Shown: piece by piece, positions 33,091-43,954 of the stretch
How positions within the stretch are numbered: position 1 is the stretch's first letter
How the letters are laid out: each line of letters opens with the position of its first letter
Source: Pegoplata infirma
Taxonomy: Eukaryota; Arthropoda; Insecta; Diptera; Anthomyiidae
Assembly (NCBI GenBank): GCA_963921195.1
Contig: OY992540.1
Location: 20,348,262-20,412,261 of the forward strand
Reading direction: 5' to 3'
DNA: 64,000 nt
Made by a program: the position numbers and the translations under genes
The notes under the pieces: model-generated
Told to the model about the DNA's origin: nothing
The model's input: the letters and a program-made list of their open reading frames with translations, nothing else
Database searches by the model: none

Positions 33091-34930
33091 CACAACTGCA
33101 TTTACAGTTTTTCTAAATTCCAAAAACTGCCGTTTTTTTTAAACATTTATTTCAGTTTCACTGAGTTGAAATTTAAAAAAGATTTTGTGATATGTTTATT
33201 TTGATTTCAATCTCCACTTTTCTTTTTTATGTTATTTTACATTGTATTTAACAAAAATTTATTGGTCAGTTTAATTTTCAGTGTGTCGTCATCTGAGAAC
33301 TTCTACTGTCTTGTTCGTAAGGCGAGATATGACAGACAGAAATTTAGATTTAAAAAAAAAAACATACTAATATAAACAATTATATTTCATAAATGTCATT
33401 TATGCAATATACAGTATGTTCGAAAAAAATAATACATTTTTTTTAAATTCAATATGAGTAAAAATAAAATGTTAAAGTAAAAAAATTTAAGAAAAAGAAA
33501 CGTTCTAATTCGTTTTTCTGGTCCATTGTTCCATGTAGGTTTTATGACTTTCCGTATAACATAGTTTATAAATTTTCCCACAATTTAGTAAAAGGAAGTA
33601 TTTTTTCATAACTGCAATAACAAAAAAAAAAAACCTCAGGTTAAGCCCCAGAAAAGCCAATTATTTATTTGAACATTTCAGTAGTTAAATGAAATTTTTA
33701 TTAGATTTTACCTATAAAATTGGTTGAGTGTACAATTTTGGGAGTATCAACACAGACTAAACAGACGCGACACTTATGGCTAGGGTCGAAAAAAGTAATT
33801 AAAAAACAGATGTTTTTGCTTTTCTTTTCGTTATACTTTTTTGGTTAGAAAGAGTAAACTCTTTCTGCCAGAAAGTGTTAAAACAAACTAAAAATCCCTC
33901 AAATTTCTACTGCCGCATCTATTTTAGTCTGTGTTATCGACTTTATCAAATTTATTAATTTAAAAAACTTTCAAATTAGTTTCTCACTAAAAAATATATA
34001 AAATTTCTCTGAAATGGCCACTCATAGATTATTTTAATTTATTTTATAGACATTTTTAAAGATTTCTTTTTAATTTTAAACAATTTAAAAATCAAGTATA
34101 CGACCAAGTGTCTAACTATGAAAAGTTGTCATTGAATTGAAGTGGTCATACTAATTAAATTTTTCTTGAGTTATATTTTGAACACAAAATATCAGCGGTA
34201 CTATTGACCACTTTCTTGTTGAACGAACTGTTGAAATGCACGTGTAGTCTTAATCTGTAGTTTGTAAACACGAGCACATTGTTGAAATTTGGTATGACAA
34301 CTAATAAAACGATGAGAATGCATGTGGGGTAGTCTACATGATAAATGTTTACAGCTTTCAAAGATGAAAAAAAATTTTCTTCAACAAATTTTTTACGTTT
34401 TGGGTTATATGAAGTTTATTGAAAATGAATAGAAATTTTATTTGGGTTATAAATGGATCCTGGGTTCGTACCCAGTTGGGTCACAGCCCATTTGGGGTAT
34501 ACTCGTGAGGGTCCATAGCCCGTAGGGCCCGTGCACAAAATTGTCATCCAACATTATTTTCCGTTTCTCTCTACTTTGCTTAACATTTGAGATTCTCGAA
34601 CCTAGGGGCCCAATGGGGTCTTGAGAATCTTAAAAAGTGAATTACTCTAAAACTATTACTCCCGTTTGAACCTTTTGTTGCTTCGGCAATAATTTCCGAG
34701 ATATATGCATTTTAAAATTTTTGGAAATGCTAAATTTTTTACATTAAAAATAAAAACCCATTGGGATAAGGCACGCAAAGAAGATTGGCTACACTATGGC
34801 AATTTAGAGACCCGGCTAAAAATGAATTGTATATGAGCATATATGAACACATCTGACCATACATCATTAATTCGAAAACATATATGATCATATAAGAACA
34901 TATATTAAAATTGGCGCTTATTCAATATAT
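33091..34930. repeat. Fragments of dispersed repeats in non-coding DNA
   Basis: At 33095 is a CTGCATTTACAGTTTTTC end of the 12214 family. At 34440-34700 the words GGACCCAGTT-like, CTACTTTGCTTAACATTTGAG and GGGGTCTTGAGAATCTTAAA belong to the 15806/60908 family. Around the hAT-like element at 34937 are many ATATGATCATATAT-type words. Nothing coding is supported. Confidence 0.45.
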
Positions 34931-34936
34931 GACCAT

Positions 34937-35661
34937 TAGCGCGTCCCGAATTCAAATTTTTTTAGCTTGCCCCCTTAAACGATGTGGACTTAGTACCCTT
35001 TTACGGGAAAAATAACAAAAAAATGTTTGGACAAAAAACCAGTTGGCTACCAGCAGCTAAAGATTGCAATCTTAGTGCATTTTGAAAAAACTTTTTTTTT
35101 TTTGTTGTCCAAAAGTTTGACGCCAAAAGTTGCGCAATACAGAGTACATTTGAGGAAAAATATTAATAAAATTTCCATGGAGCAATTTTGATACAGCGTT
35201 GCATCTCAAAGATCAAAAAGTGTACTTTATTTTAACTTTTTCTTTCTTTTAAGCTAAATTAGTCTCAAAATCTGCTTTGACACAGTTTTAACGAAAGTTA
35301 TCTTTATTGCGCAGGTTTTGAGACCAATTTAGCTTAAAAGAAAAAATAAAAAAATTTTAAGTCACACTTTTCATCTTTAGGATGCAACGCTGCACCAAAA
35401 TTGCTCCATGGAAATTTTATTAATATTTTTCCAGGAATGTACTCTATATTGCGCAACTTTTGGCATACATTTTTTAAAAAAGAAAAAAACAAAATTTTTT
35501 TCAAAATGCACTAAGATTGCAATCTTTAGCCGCTGGTAGCCAACTGGTTTTTTGTCCAAAACTTTTTTTGTTATTTTTCCCGTAAAAGGGTCCTAAATCC
35601 CCATCTTTTGAGGGGGCAAGCATTTTCAAATTCGAAAAAGAGCCGAATTCGGGACGCGCTA
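34937..35661. mobile_element. hAT-like MITE, 725 bp, fold-back, 8-bp target duplication
   Basis: Perfect 17-bp ends TAGCGCGTCCCGAATTC and its complement. Flanks are ATGACCAT at 34929-34936 and 35662-35669. Most of the length pairs with itself: the ACCAGTTGGCTACCAGCAGC block and the AAAGATTGCAATCTTAGTGC block are repeated inverted. The two arms, about 350 bp each, give two look-alike open frames that are not genes. Confidence 0.9.
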
Positions 35662-36784
35662 ATGACCATGTATGGTAAAACATATGATAATATGCGATCA
35701 TATATTGGCCCATCCTTAACATAAATTATCATATATGATCGTACATGAGCTTGTATACATTATTTTTAGCCGGAGAGCCAAAAATTTGCTCCATCTAAAG
35801 TTTTTTCCTTACAGTTTAGAAAATTTCCAAACTTTTAGTTAAATTTTACTAAATTGTGGGAAAATTTATGAATTTTTTTTGAAGAAAATTGTGTTCCAAA
35901 ATTCAGTTAAGCCTTTTTTTTTGAGTGTGGATTACTCAGAGGGCTATTTTTCCGCTGTTACACTTTTTGTCGTTTCGGCAGTATTACACCGTCCGACAAA
36001 AACGAAAAATGTCGTTGACCACGAACTGGATAATATACGTTTGAAACTAGAGACTAAATGTTGTAAAATTCCATTTACAATTTTTAATTTCGTGATCCTG
36101 GTTCCTTTAAAAGGACTTCGAGATATCGTCATTTTGACTTTTTAAATAAATTTTATGAACTTTTTAACTAAATTCTAAGAAGTAAAGTTTCTCAATTATA
36201 AGAACAAAAATGTGATGAACTAATTGGCAGTAAGAAATTTTACCTAAATTTTGTGTAAATATCGACCCTAAAATTTGAATTTTGGAAATCCATAAAATAT
36301 TTATCAAGGCAATTGCCATGAAATGACTCATATTTAAGATTTCTATTAAGCACGAGTCATTAGCATGAGACACTTAAAACAGCATGAATGTATGTAAATA
36401 AACACTACGATTTCGAAAGAATTAAATTTACTACAGAAATCTTGTCATTCAAATTGTTCTTTATACAATATACGACATTAGTCCGGCATTTTTTGTATGA
36501 CAAACAATTTTTTCTTCTGATTTTGAATAAGCGGGGAAATTTTTATTCTCACACGAACTTGAGGTCAATCGGAATTAAATTAAACCGTGGCAACCGGCAA
36601 TCAAAGTTTTGGATTTTGAAAATTAACGTATACGCTGAACACGAATATCAAGAAAATTTTTGAATCGGTTGTACGGTTTTCGAGATATTGCTATTTGAAA
36701 TTTTGCAAAAAATTACAGTTTTTTTCCTGCGTTCAAATTTTAAAATAAAAGTCGGAAAATTACTTTCCCCTGACCCTTTGATAG

Positions 36785-39069
36785 CCCGTGTAAAAAAATA
36801 ATTATATCAAAACATATCTCCTTTGATCATATATAAATGGATGTAATCAGATCTACTCCATATATATTCATATCTGCTTCATATATGTTTTGATCCGTAA
36901 ATTGAGTCTAACCGAGTAAAAAAAATCTGATATAATCATATATGCTATTATATAGTTATTTATATTTATATATGGTTATGCATGAACTTTGATATGGACA
37001 TACAAGTTTATATATAGCATTGTATTTTTCCTGGTTTTTTAATATGATAGCATACATATTCATATCTATTTATATACTGATCTATATGAAATTTGATATG
37101 ACATATAAAGTCGGGAATTTTTAGATATGGCAGATAAAAAGATATATGATTTTATTTAAAATTATATCCCGAAAAAAAATTTCAAAATTTTCTATGTCCC
37201 AGACAATAAAAAAAAAATTCAAGTCCTAAAAAATTTAATGAAAATTTTCCAAAGTCCCGGACACAAAATTTTTTTGGCAATTTTTTTGAAGTAAAAAAAT
37301 CATTGAAAATGTTTTTATGAGAAATTTAATTTTTTTGAAAAGTTTTTGAGTTCCGAAAAAATGTTTTTAAATTTTCTAAGACACAAACATTTTTTTGGAA
37401 AATCCCTTATAAATGATTTTAGAAAAAAATGAAAAATTTTTAATAATCTTCTAATCTTCTAATTGATAATGTATCCAATCTGATAAAATAATTTCTAATT
37501 TCACGTTTAAAATTCCAAAAAATTTTACCAGATTTCATCCAATTATATAAAAATTTATCTAATTTTAACAGATAAGATATGATTTAATACAATTAGATAG
37601 ACCCATTTTTGGGATCAAACTTAATCAAATTTGATATTATTTTATCAAAAATAATAGAATTTGATATAATCGTATAATATTCGATCCGCCAATTTTCGGA
37701 TCAAAATTAATATGGATTTACATAAAAGCATATCTGTTCATATATAATTAAATATTGCGTCATATAACTTTTTTTTACTCGGATATCTGACAATTTTACA
37801 TATATGAACATATCTGAAAATGTCTGATCATATATGCCATATATGAGGCATTCCACACCAAATGTCCAGCGAAAAAAAACATGTGTACCGTAAATTTCTG
37901 AATAGGTGATATGGATAGCCCTATATGGAACTTAGAAAATTGCGTTTTTGGTTTTTCAATTTTTCAAAAACTGGGCTTAGGAGGCGTGGTCAAATATTGG
38001 AAAAATGGTAAAATTTGTGGCGAGTTGCCTTGATTAAATATTTATCACATTAAAACGGAATGCACCACAATGTCTTATATAGTTTTGTATGGGCTATCGA
38101 TTAAAATTTTTTTTTTGGAAAATTTTCAGAACCAGTTCTAAAATTTTCCATTTTTTAAAAAAGTCAATTTATCAAAAATCCGGCCACTTTTTTTTTTTTC
38201 TTTTTTATTTATTTTTTTAAAAGTATAGATGTTTGTCCATCCACACAAAAAAAATCAGAAACACGTTCATCTTTTTTTTCGAGAAAATCGCATTTGAACT
38301 TTAAATTTCATTACAATTTAGTAATTTGCTTGTATTTTCTTGTGTCAACAGAGCGTATGACGAATATTTATGCAATTAATATTACTCATTCGCAACTTTA
38401 AAACAAAGAAATACAAGCAAATAACAAAATTGTTATGAAATTTAAAGTTCAAATGCGATTTTCTCGAAAAAAAGATGAACGTGTTTCTGATTTTTTTTGT
38501 GTGGATGGACAAACATCTAAACTTTTAAAAAAATAAATAAAAAAGAAAAAAAAAAGTGGCCGGATTTTTGATAAATTAACTTTTTTAAAAAATGAAAAAT
38601 TTTAGAACTGGTTCTGAAAATTTTCCAAAAAAAAATTTTTAATCGATAGCCCATACAAAACTATATAAGAACGTAAATTTTTGACATTGTGGTGCATTCC
38701 GTTTTAATGTGATAAATATTTAATCAAGGCAACTCGCCACAAATTTTACCATTTTTCCAATATTTGACCACGCCTCCTAAGCCCAGTTTTCGAAAATTTG
38801 AAAAACCAAAAACGCAATTTTCTTAGTTACATATAGGGCTATCCAAACAACCTATTCAGAAATTTACGGGACACATGTTTTTCTGTAGCGGGACATTTGG
38901 TGTGGAATGCCTCATATGCCAGATAGACTCAATTTACGGATCTGAAAATATCTGAAGCAGATATGAGTATATATGGAGTAGATTTGATTATATCCATTTA
39001 GATATGATCCATATACATATGTTTTTATCAAAGGAGACATGTTTTGATCCAATTATTTTTTTACACGGG
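36785..39069. mobile_element. CCCGTGTAAAAAAAT-ended element, nested, AG duplication
   Basis: Ends CCCGTGTAAAAAAATAATT and AATTATTTTTTTACACGGG are perfect complements. The arms continue imperfectly (TCTCCTTTGATCATAT, CAGATCTACTCCATATAT, TTTACGGATC). The host copy rejoins as GATAG+GGCTTGAG with AG duplicated. The interior is rich in CATATATGATC-type words and contains the element at 37844. A solitary end of this family is at 45731-45747. Confidence 0.75.
37844..38914. mobile_element. 1,071-bp fold-back MITE with ~500-bp arms and TA duplication
   Basis: From TGAGGCATTCCACACCAAAT to the axis near 38375, the sequence is repeated inverted almost throughout, ending ATTTGGTGTGGAATGCCTCA. TA flanks both ends, as in Tc1/mariner-type transposition. 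Paired blocks include GGGCTTAGGAGGCGTGGTCA, ACGGAATGCACCACAATG and AGATGAACGTGTTTCTGAT. The centre keeps the GCGTATGA/TCATTCGC motif seen in the related copies at 3690-8650 and 47370-47590. Confidence 0.9.
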
Positions 39070-39479
39070 AGGGCTTGAGACAGTCTTATATTTAAACTTA
39101 ATTTAAATCAAATCAAATCATTTAAACTTGTGGCGATGTAGATTTTTGGAAAATATCTACCAAAAATTTTTGAAAAATAAAAAAATTACAAAAAATGTTT
39201 TTATTTATTTGGACATACTGAATACGATTATCAAAAAAATTGCAATATCAGTCGAAAGGTTTTCAAGACATCGCCATTTGAAAATTGCCAAAAATGACGG
39301 TTTTTTCTCAAGTTCCAGAATTTTTTTAATTTTTTTTTTAAATTCTTAAAAGTTTTTTTTTTTAGAAATTTAATTGTCCTCAAATTTGTACATCAGTTTT
39401 AGGACTAGGACGATAAAAATTTTCCTAGACACTTGGGAAAATCGAAATTAAAAAAAAACGCCGCTCTAATATGACATAT

Positions 39480-41050
39480 GTACGACATATGAACGTCTAA
39501 ACGTAAGATTAGATAAAAATTTGCAAGCTTTTTTTAAAGGATGATATATACCAGATAATGAAATAACCAATAAAAACTTTTATAACGTATATTGACAGTT
39601 AAATTTCTTAAAACAAAAAAGATAGTAAAGAGATTTACAATTTTAGAAATTGTATAAATAGTAAAATAATCATAATATTATTAAAATTTATTAAAGCAGA
39701 CACAAGTTAGTCTTAAATAAATAATAAAAATTCTTTTTTAAATAAAAAAAAAAAAACAAAACAAAGACATGGCTAATAAATTGAATATTCCCATGCCATA
39801 AAATTATTTATAAATTTTTTAAACGTCATTGTTTAAAAATACTTCTGTGTTTTTTTGTTTCTTTTTTTCTAAAAAAAGACCAATAAACCAGTAGGTCAAG
39901 TTAAACTAAATTGATAATTTGCCATAAAAAAATTATAAGTTTAAAAAAAAATCATTATGTTGATTTGAAATTCGAATATGATTGCTATAGGGTATAGCAA
40001 ATTGCAAGAAATGCAATTTGTTTATATACAAACAAACATAAATATTCAAATTACATAATATAAATAAATTATAATAAAAGTGTCAACAATTTGTCTGTTT
40101 AATGAAAATGAATAATGTACACTCAAACTAATAAATCTGTAAAATAACTGTCAATTAAATAAAACAAATTTGAAAAGCATTAGTTTTTTGGTTGTACGGG
40201 GAACTAAATTTTTTGTCTGTCATTAAAAATATTTAACTATTACAATTTTCTCTGCATTTAAATAACTTTTGTCAAAAATGCTTAAATTTTTTCGAAAAAA
40301 AAAAATTTGACTTTTTAAAATTTTAGGTTATTAACGGTTTTGATCAGAGTAGTTACACACAAATGAAAAACTCTGTCGAAAAATCTGTGAAACAACTTTC
40401 AGTTTGAATTAGTAAACTTTAAGCAGATTCTTCTGCTGAAATGGACATTTTAACTAAATTTTCTGTCATTCAGTTTAAGAATACAACAGGATTGTTCAAT
40501 TGTTTAATCCAACAACATTTATGGCAATATAAATAGAAACACTTTTTATGCAAGCCACGCCAACATACAGATAATTATATTCAATATATTTTTAATTTTA
40601 GTCCATATTATTTAGAATAATAACTATTATCTCATATCTACTTTTAAATGACGTCTTCATTTGTTTCGATATTAAAATAAATTATTTAAAACAAAAGTAA
40701 TAAAATAGAATACGTGTGGTTATAAAAAAAAAATCAATATAAAAATACTTTGTTAAGAACGATATTTCCTAAAAGTAATGCATATTGAAAGCACTAAATC
40801 ACTTTTAATGGGGGAATTTATAAAAAAAGGCTTTTAGAATTTTAGATTTATTTTAAAAAAATAAAAAAAATCCTACATGTGTAAAATTTTTATATTTAAG
40901 CAGTCTTAAGTTTTGGCAACCTGGCTTATAAAATTCGTCATAAAAATGCCAATAGCGAGAAATCTCTTTCCCTCTGCGAGAGGGGCGCGTGTTGCGACTG
41001 AATATAACTACGTACTTCTTAAATGAGATTTATTATCTCAGAAAAATTTC
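39480..41050. other. AT-rich non-coding sequence
   Basis: No coding signal. A possible unpaired CACTC-type end (TACACTCAAACTAATAAATC) is at 40119, with CTGT-rich words like those in the 46391 element between 40360 and 40470. Around 40920-41000 is a short GC-richer block of unknown nature. Confidence 0.4.
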
Positions 41051-41054
41051 ACTA

Positions 41055-41294
41055 CACACAAAAATTTTTTTTTTTCATGAACGATTTTCATAGTATTTAT
41101 GAACAAATTCATACAATTTATTAACTTTTTCATAATATTTATAAACTTTTTCATAGTATTTACGAATAAATCATAATATGTGAAATTTAAGAATTTTTAA
41201 CATTTTTCATAAATACTATGAAAAAGTTAATAAATTGTATGAATTTGTTCATAAATACTATGAAAATCGTTCATGGAAAAAAAAAAATTGTGTG
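41055..41294. mobile_element. 240-bp hairpin MITE with CACAC ends and TA duplication
   Basis: CACACAAAAATTTTTTTT...GTGTG, with arms that pair over nearly the whole length (CATGAACGATTTTCATAG, ATGAACAAATTCATACAATT, TATTAACTTTTTCATA). TA flanks both sides. Confidence 0.85.
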
Positions 41295-41687
41295 TATTAA
41301 AATTTATTAAAAAATTGTCGGTTTTGAGGGTTTGGTCCACAAAAATGAAAATGTCTATGTCTCGGGAAGGCGATTTGATGAAATTTTTCTGATGTCAGAT
41401 TCGTGTTTAGGAGGCAAAAATACTTAAGGAAATGTGTTTTAATTTTTTTTTTTTTTTTAATTTTAACAAAAAATCATAAAAGTTTGTATGAGAAATGTAT
41501 AAAAAAATATGCAAATTTGATTCAAAATTTTGATTTCTTTTGCAAATATTTCTGGATTTTGGATTTTAACCCCAGGTTCTCTTTATTGGAGTGTCTACTT
41601 TACATATCTACTTTGAACAGGAAATTTCTTGCAAAATTCGGATACTTATAAGGATATAAAAAAGTACATTTTGAACTTTATTATAAT

Positions 41688-42428
41688 CAGAGCTTCGAAG
41701 AATGAAATACTTCTCAAAAAAATCAATTCAATTTTTATAGTCAGTGAATGCATTCGATTTCATAAATCAATAATGAATGCAGTCCATGGAATTCATTCGA
41801 TTGAATGGAAAAAATTAATGCATTCGATTTCTTGTTAATTCGATTTAGAAGAATCGAATGCACTCGATTTTTTATCATTCCACTGCGAATGCAATCGAGT
41901 TTTTAAATAGATATACCAAAACGAAACCAAATTTTGGTCCATAGTATCGCCGACTCTCTTTACATACGATGGCCTTAATGGGCCCTAATATTGAATCCAA
42001 AAAAATTGTAGTTCTCGAAAATTTAAAAAATGCACATATCAACTGCCTACACGACAAAAAAGTGTGAAGTGTTGGCGATACTATGGACAAAAAATTGGCT
42101 CCGTTTTGTTCTATCTTGGTTGGTTTTTTAAGTTTTTTTATGCAATGAATGAATAAGCCAATCGATTTTTCAAATTGAATGAAAAGAAAATCGATTGCAT
42201 TCGCAAGTGAATGCATTCGATTTTTAAAAGTCGAATGAAAAAAAAATCGAATGAATTCGATTTTTGAAAGTCGAATGAAAAATAAATCGAATACATTCAC
42301 TATTTATAAATCGAATAAGTCTGGAGTGAATTCATTCAGTTCGCTAAAATGTGATTGGGGAATGCAATCACTAAATGTTCATTCAGAATGCTAAATCGAA
42401 TTAGGGAATGAAATCCTTCGAAGCTCTG
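41688..42428. mobile_element. hAT-like MITE, 741 bp, CAGAG ends, 8-bp target duplication
   Basis: Ends CAGAGCTTCGAAGAATGAAAT and ATTTCATTCCCTAATTCG-side complement ending CTTCGAAGCTCTG. Flanks are ATTATAAT (41680-41687 and 42429-42436). The interior repeats TCGAATGAATTCGATTTTT-type words in both arms. A second inner inverted pair, CATAGTATCGCC/GGCGATACTATGG, lies at 41938-42090. CAGAG termini plus an 8-bp duplication fit hAT well. Confidence 0.9.
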
Positions 42429-42457
42429 ATTATAATGTCCTGATGGTATCCTTGATA

Positions 42458-43414
42458 CCCAGCAGAAATTTTGCTGAACTGGCAGCAGCTTTTGGAAAGA
42501 AAACTCGAGTCAAGGAGCGCATCCAAACCTGCTGAATTCATGCATGATTCTCTAAGGCGATGTCACACTTTAGAGCGCTAGTTGGATACACCGAAAAAGC
42601 GCTCTTAAGATGCTCTGAATTCACATCTCTTTAGAGCGCTGAAAAAATCGCTGTAAAGATGCAGTGAATTCATGTATCTTTTTAGAGCTGACTTAAGCAG
42701 AATAAAAATGAAGCACATTTGACTATATCTGAAATACAAATTACAAAATCTGAAATACAATTGACTCTTTCTAAATAAAATTGAAAAATCTTAAATACAT
42801 TTGGAAGAAATATCGCCTAAGAAATCCTTATATTTAAAAAATTTCCTATTATATTTCGAAAATTTCAAATTATATTTCAGAAACTTCCATTTATATTTCA
42901 GGCATTACCATTTATAACCAAACAATTTTTTAATTACATTTCAAAAATTTTCAATTATATTGGAAATTTTTGAAGTATTATTGGACATTTTTAGATATAA
43001 TTGGAGATTCTAAAATATGATTGGACATTTTTTGTAATATATTTTCTATTTTCTGAAACTAAAGTGAAAATGTTGTAGTATTTTTTTTTTCTTTCAAAAT
43101 GTGTTAGTGTTATGATTGAAGCACACTTTGCAGCGCTGATTAATGCGCAATAATGATGCAGTGAAATCATGTGTCATTGTCCAAAACTCATGGTTTTTTA
43201 TTCAAAAAGTGTTAAATATATTTAAAGGGAAAGCATGTTTGAAATTTTACCAATATATAATTTTATATTTTAAGTTTTTTATAAGAAATCTTAACAAAAA
43301 ATTTAAATTTTTACCCCTTACTTTTACTGCATTCTCAAGAGCGCTCTTTGGATGCTCTTCGGTATGCTATAAAAAGATGCTGTGTCGCCAAAATCTCGTT
43401 TTATTTCTGCTGGG
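42458..43414. mobile_element. CCCAGCAGAAAT-ended element, 957 bp, TA duplication
   Basis: CCCAGCAGAAAT at the left is mirrored by ATTTCTGCTGGG at the right, with TA on both sides. Subterminal GAGCGCT boxes (TTTAGAGCGCT, AAGCGCTC, GAGCGCTCTTTGGATGC) are repeated in both halves, together with a GGTATNCNTCGGTGT-like mirrored block. Such subterminal arrays commonly bind transposase; that role is inferred. Confidence 0.7.
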
Positions 43415-43799
43415 TAGTATCGATACCAGATTTCTTGCAAAAATTTGGTTATTTTATTGGGAGTTTGAAAAAAAAAAACATATAAATAACTTTAACATAC
43501 ACTTTTCCAATACTAAAAAATTTGTCGGTTTTGTCCATGTTTGAACTTGGGACCACAGTACAGACTAGTATGCAAACACTGATGCTAATTTCGTACTTTC
43601 CAATATGGTGGTATGATTTTTAGTACAGAATTATCATCGCTGCCTAGTGTATGTGTGCCTGCACGTGTGAGCTTTTGTGCATGTATTTATGGTGTTTGTT
43701 TACGTTTTGTATGAAACGTCAAAAGTTACACCGTGTGCTGTCACTAATACTTACACACATCAAATACACCTCTGTGAACCTACTACTCATGTACTGTGC

Positions 43800-43885
43800 T
43801 TGGGACCCAGTTTCCAGGAAACCCCTGTGTAGGGTATTTTAGGGCCGGTCTTGACCGACTATAATTTTCTTACTTGTTTTTTATA
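43800..43885 (+). repeat. End fragment of the (GTCY)-type repeat
   Basis: AGGGTATTTTAGGGCCGGTC followed by ATAATTTTCTTACTTGTTTT resembles the right end at about 58255-58311 (GGGTATTCATAG...CTTTTCTACTTGTT). A GT-rich, more mixed sequence precedes it at 43640-43790. Confidence 0.4.
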
Positions 43886-43954
43886 TTTTTTTTCCAAACT
43901 TCAATTTTTTAAGACCATTATTTGAGGAAATCGAAAATCACTAAAAGCTCCAAA

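Larger units (their letters stand above)
36479..39468. mobile_element. 9-bp-TSD family element carrying two nested elements
   Basis: Left end TAGTCCGGCATTTTTT, right end AAAACGCCGCTCTA. The flanks are ATACGACAT (36470-36478) and ATATGACAT (39469-39477), nine bases with one mismatch. The outer parts match the element at 24179 (CGGTTTTCGAGATAT, CTTGAGACAGTCTTA, GACACTTGGGAAAATCGAA). It is split by the element at 36785-39069. Confidence 0.75.

Noticed and set aside
35377..35722. Two minus-strand frames of 60 and 73 residues
   Set aside because: They are in the arms of the hAT-like fold-back element and reflect the inverted repeat.
41875..42300. 141-residue minus-strand frame
   Set aside because: It falls inside the hAT-like MITE and consists of repeated IRFFF/SIEF words from the TCGAATGAATTCG repeats.
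43143..43544. 133-residue plus-strand frame
   Set aside because: It crosses the right end of the CCCAGC element and has no recognisable motif.
43640..43790. GT/AC-rich stretch as a coding exon
   Set aside because: The open frame is short, lacks splice sites and leads into a repeat end.
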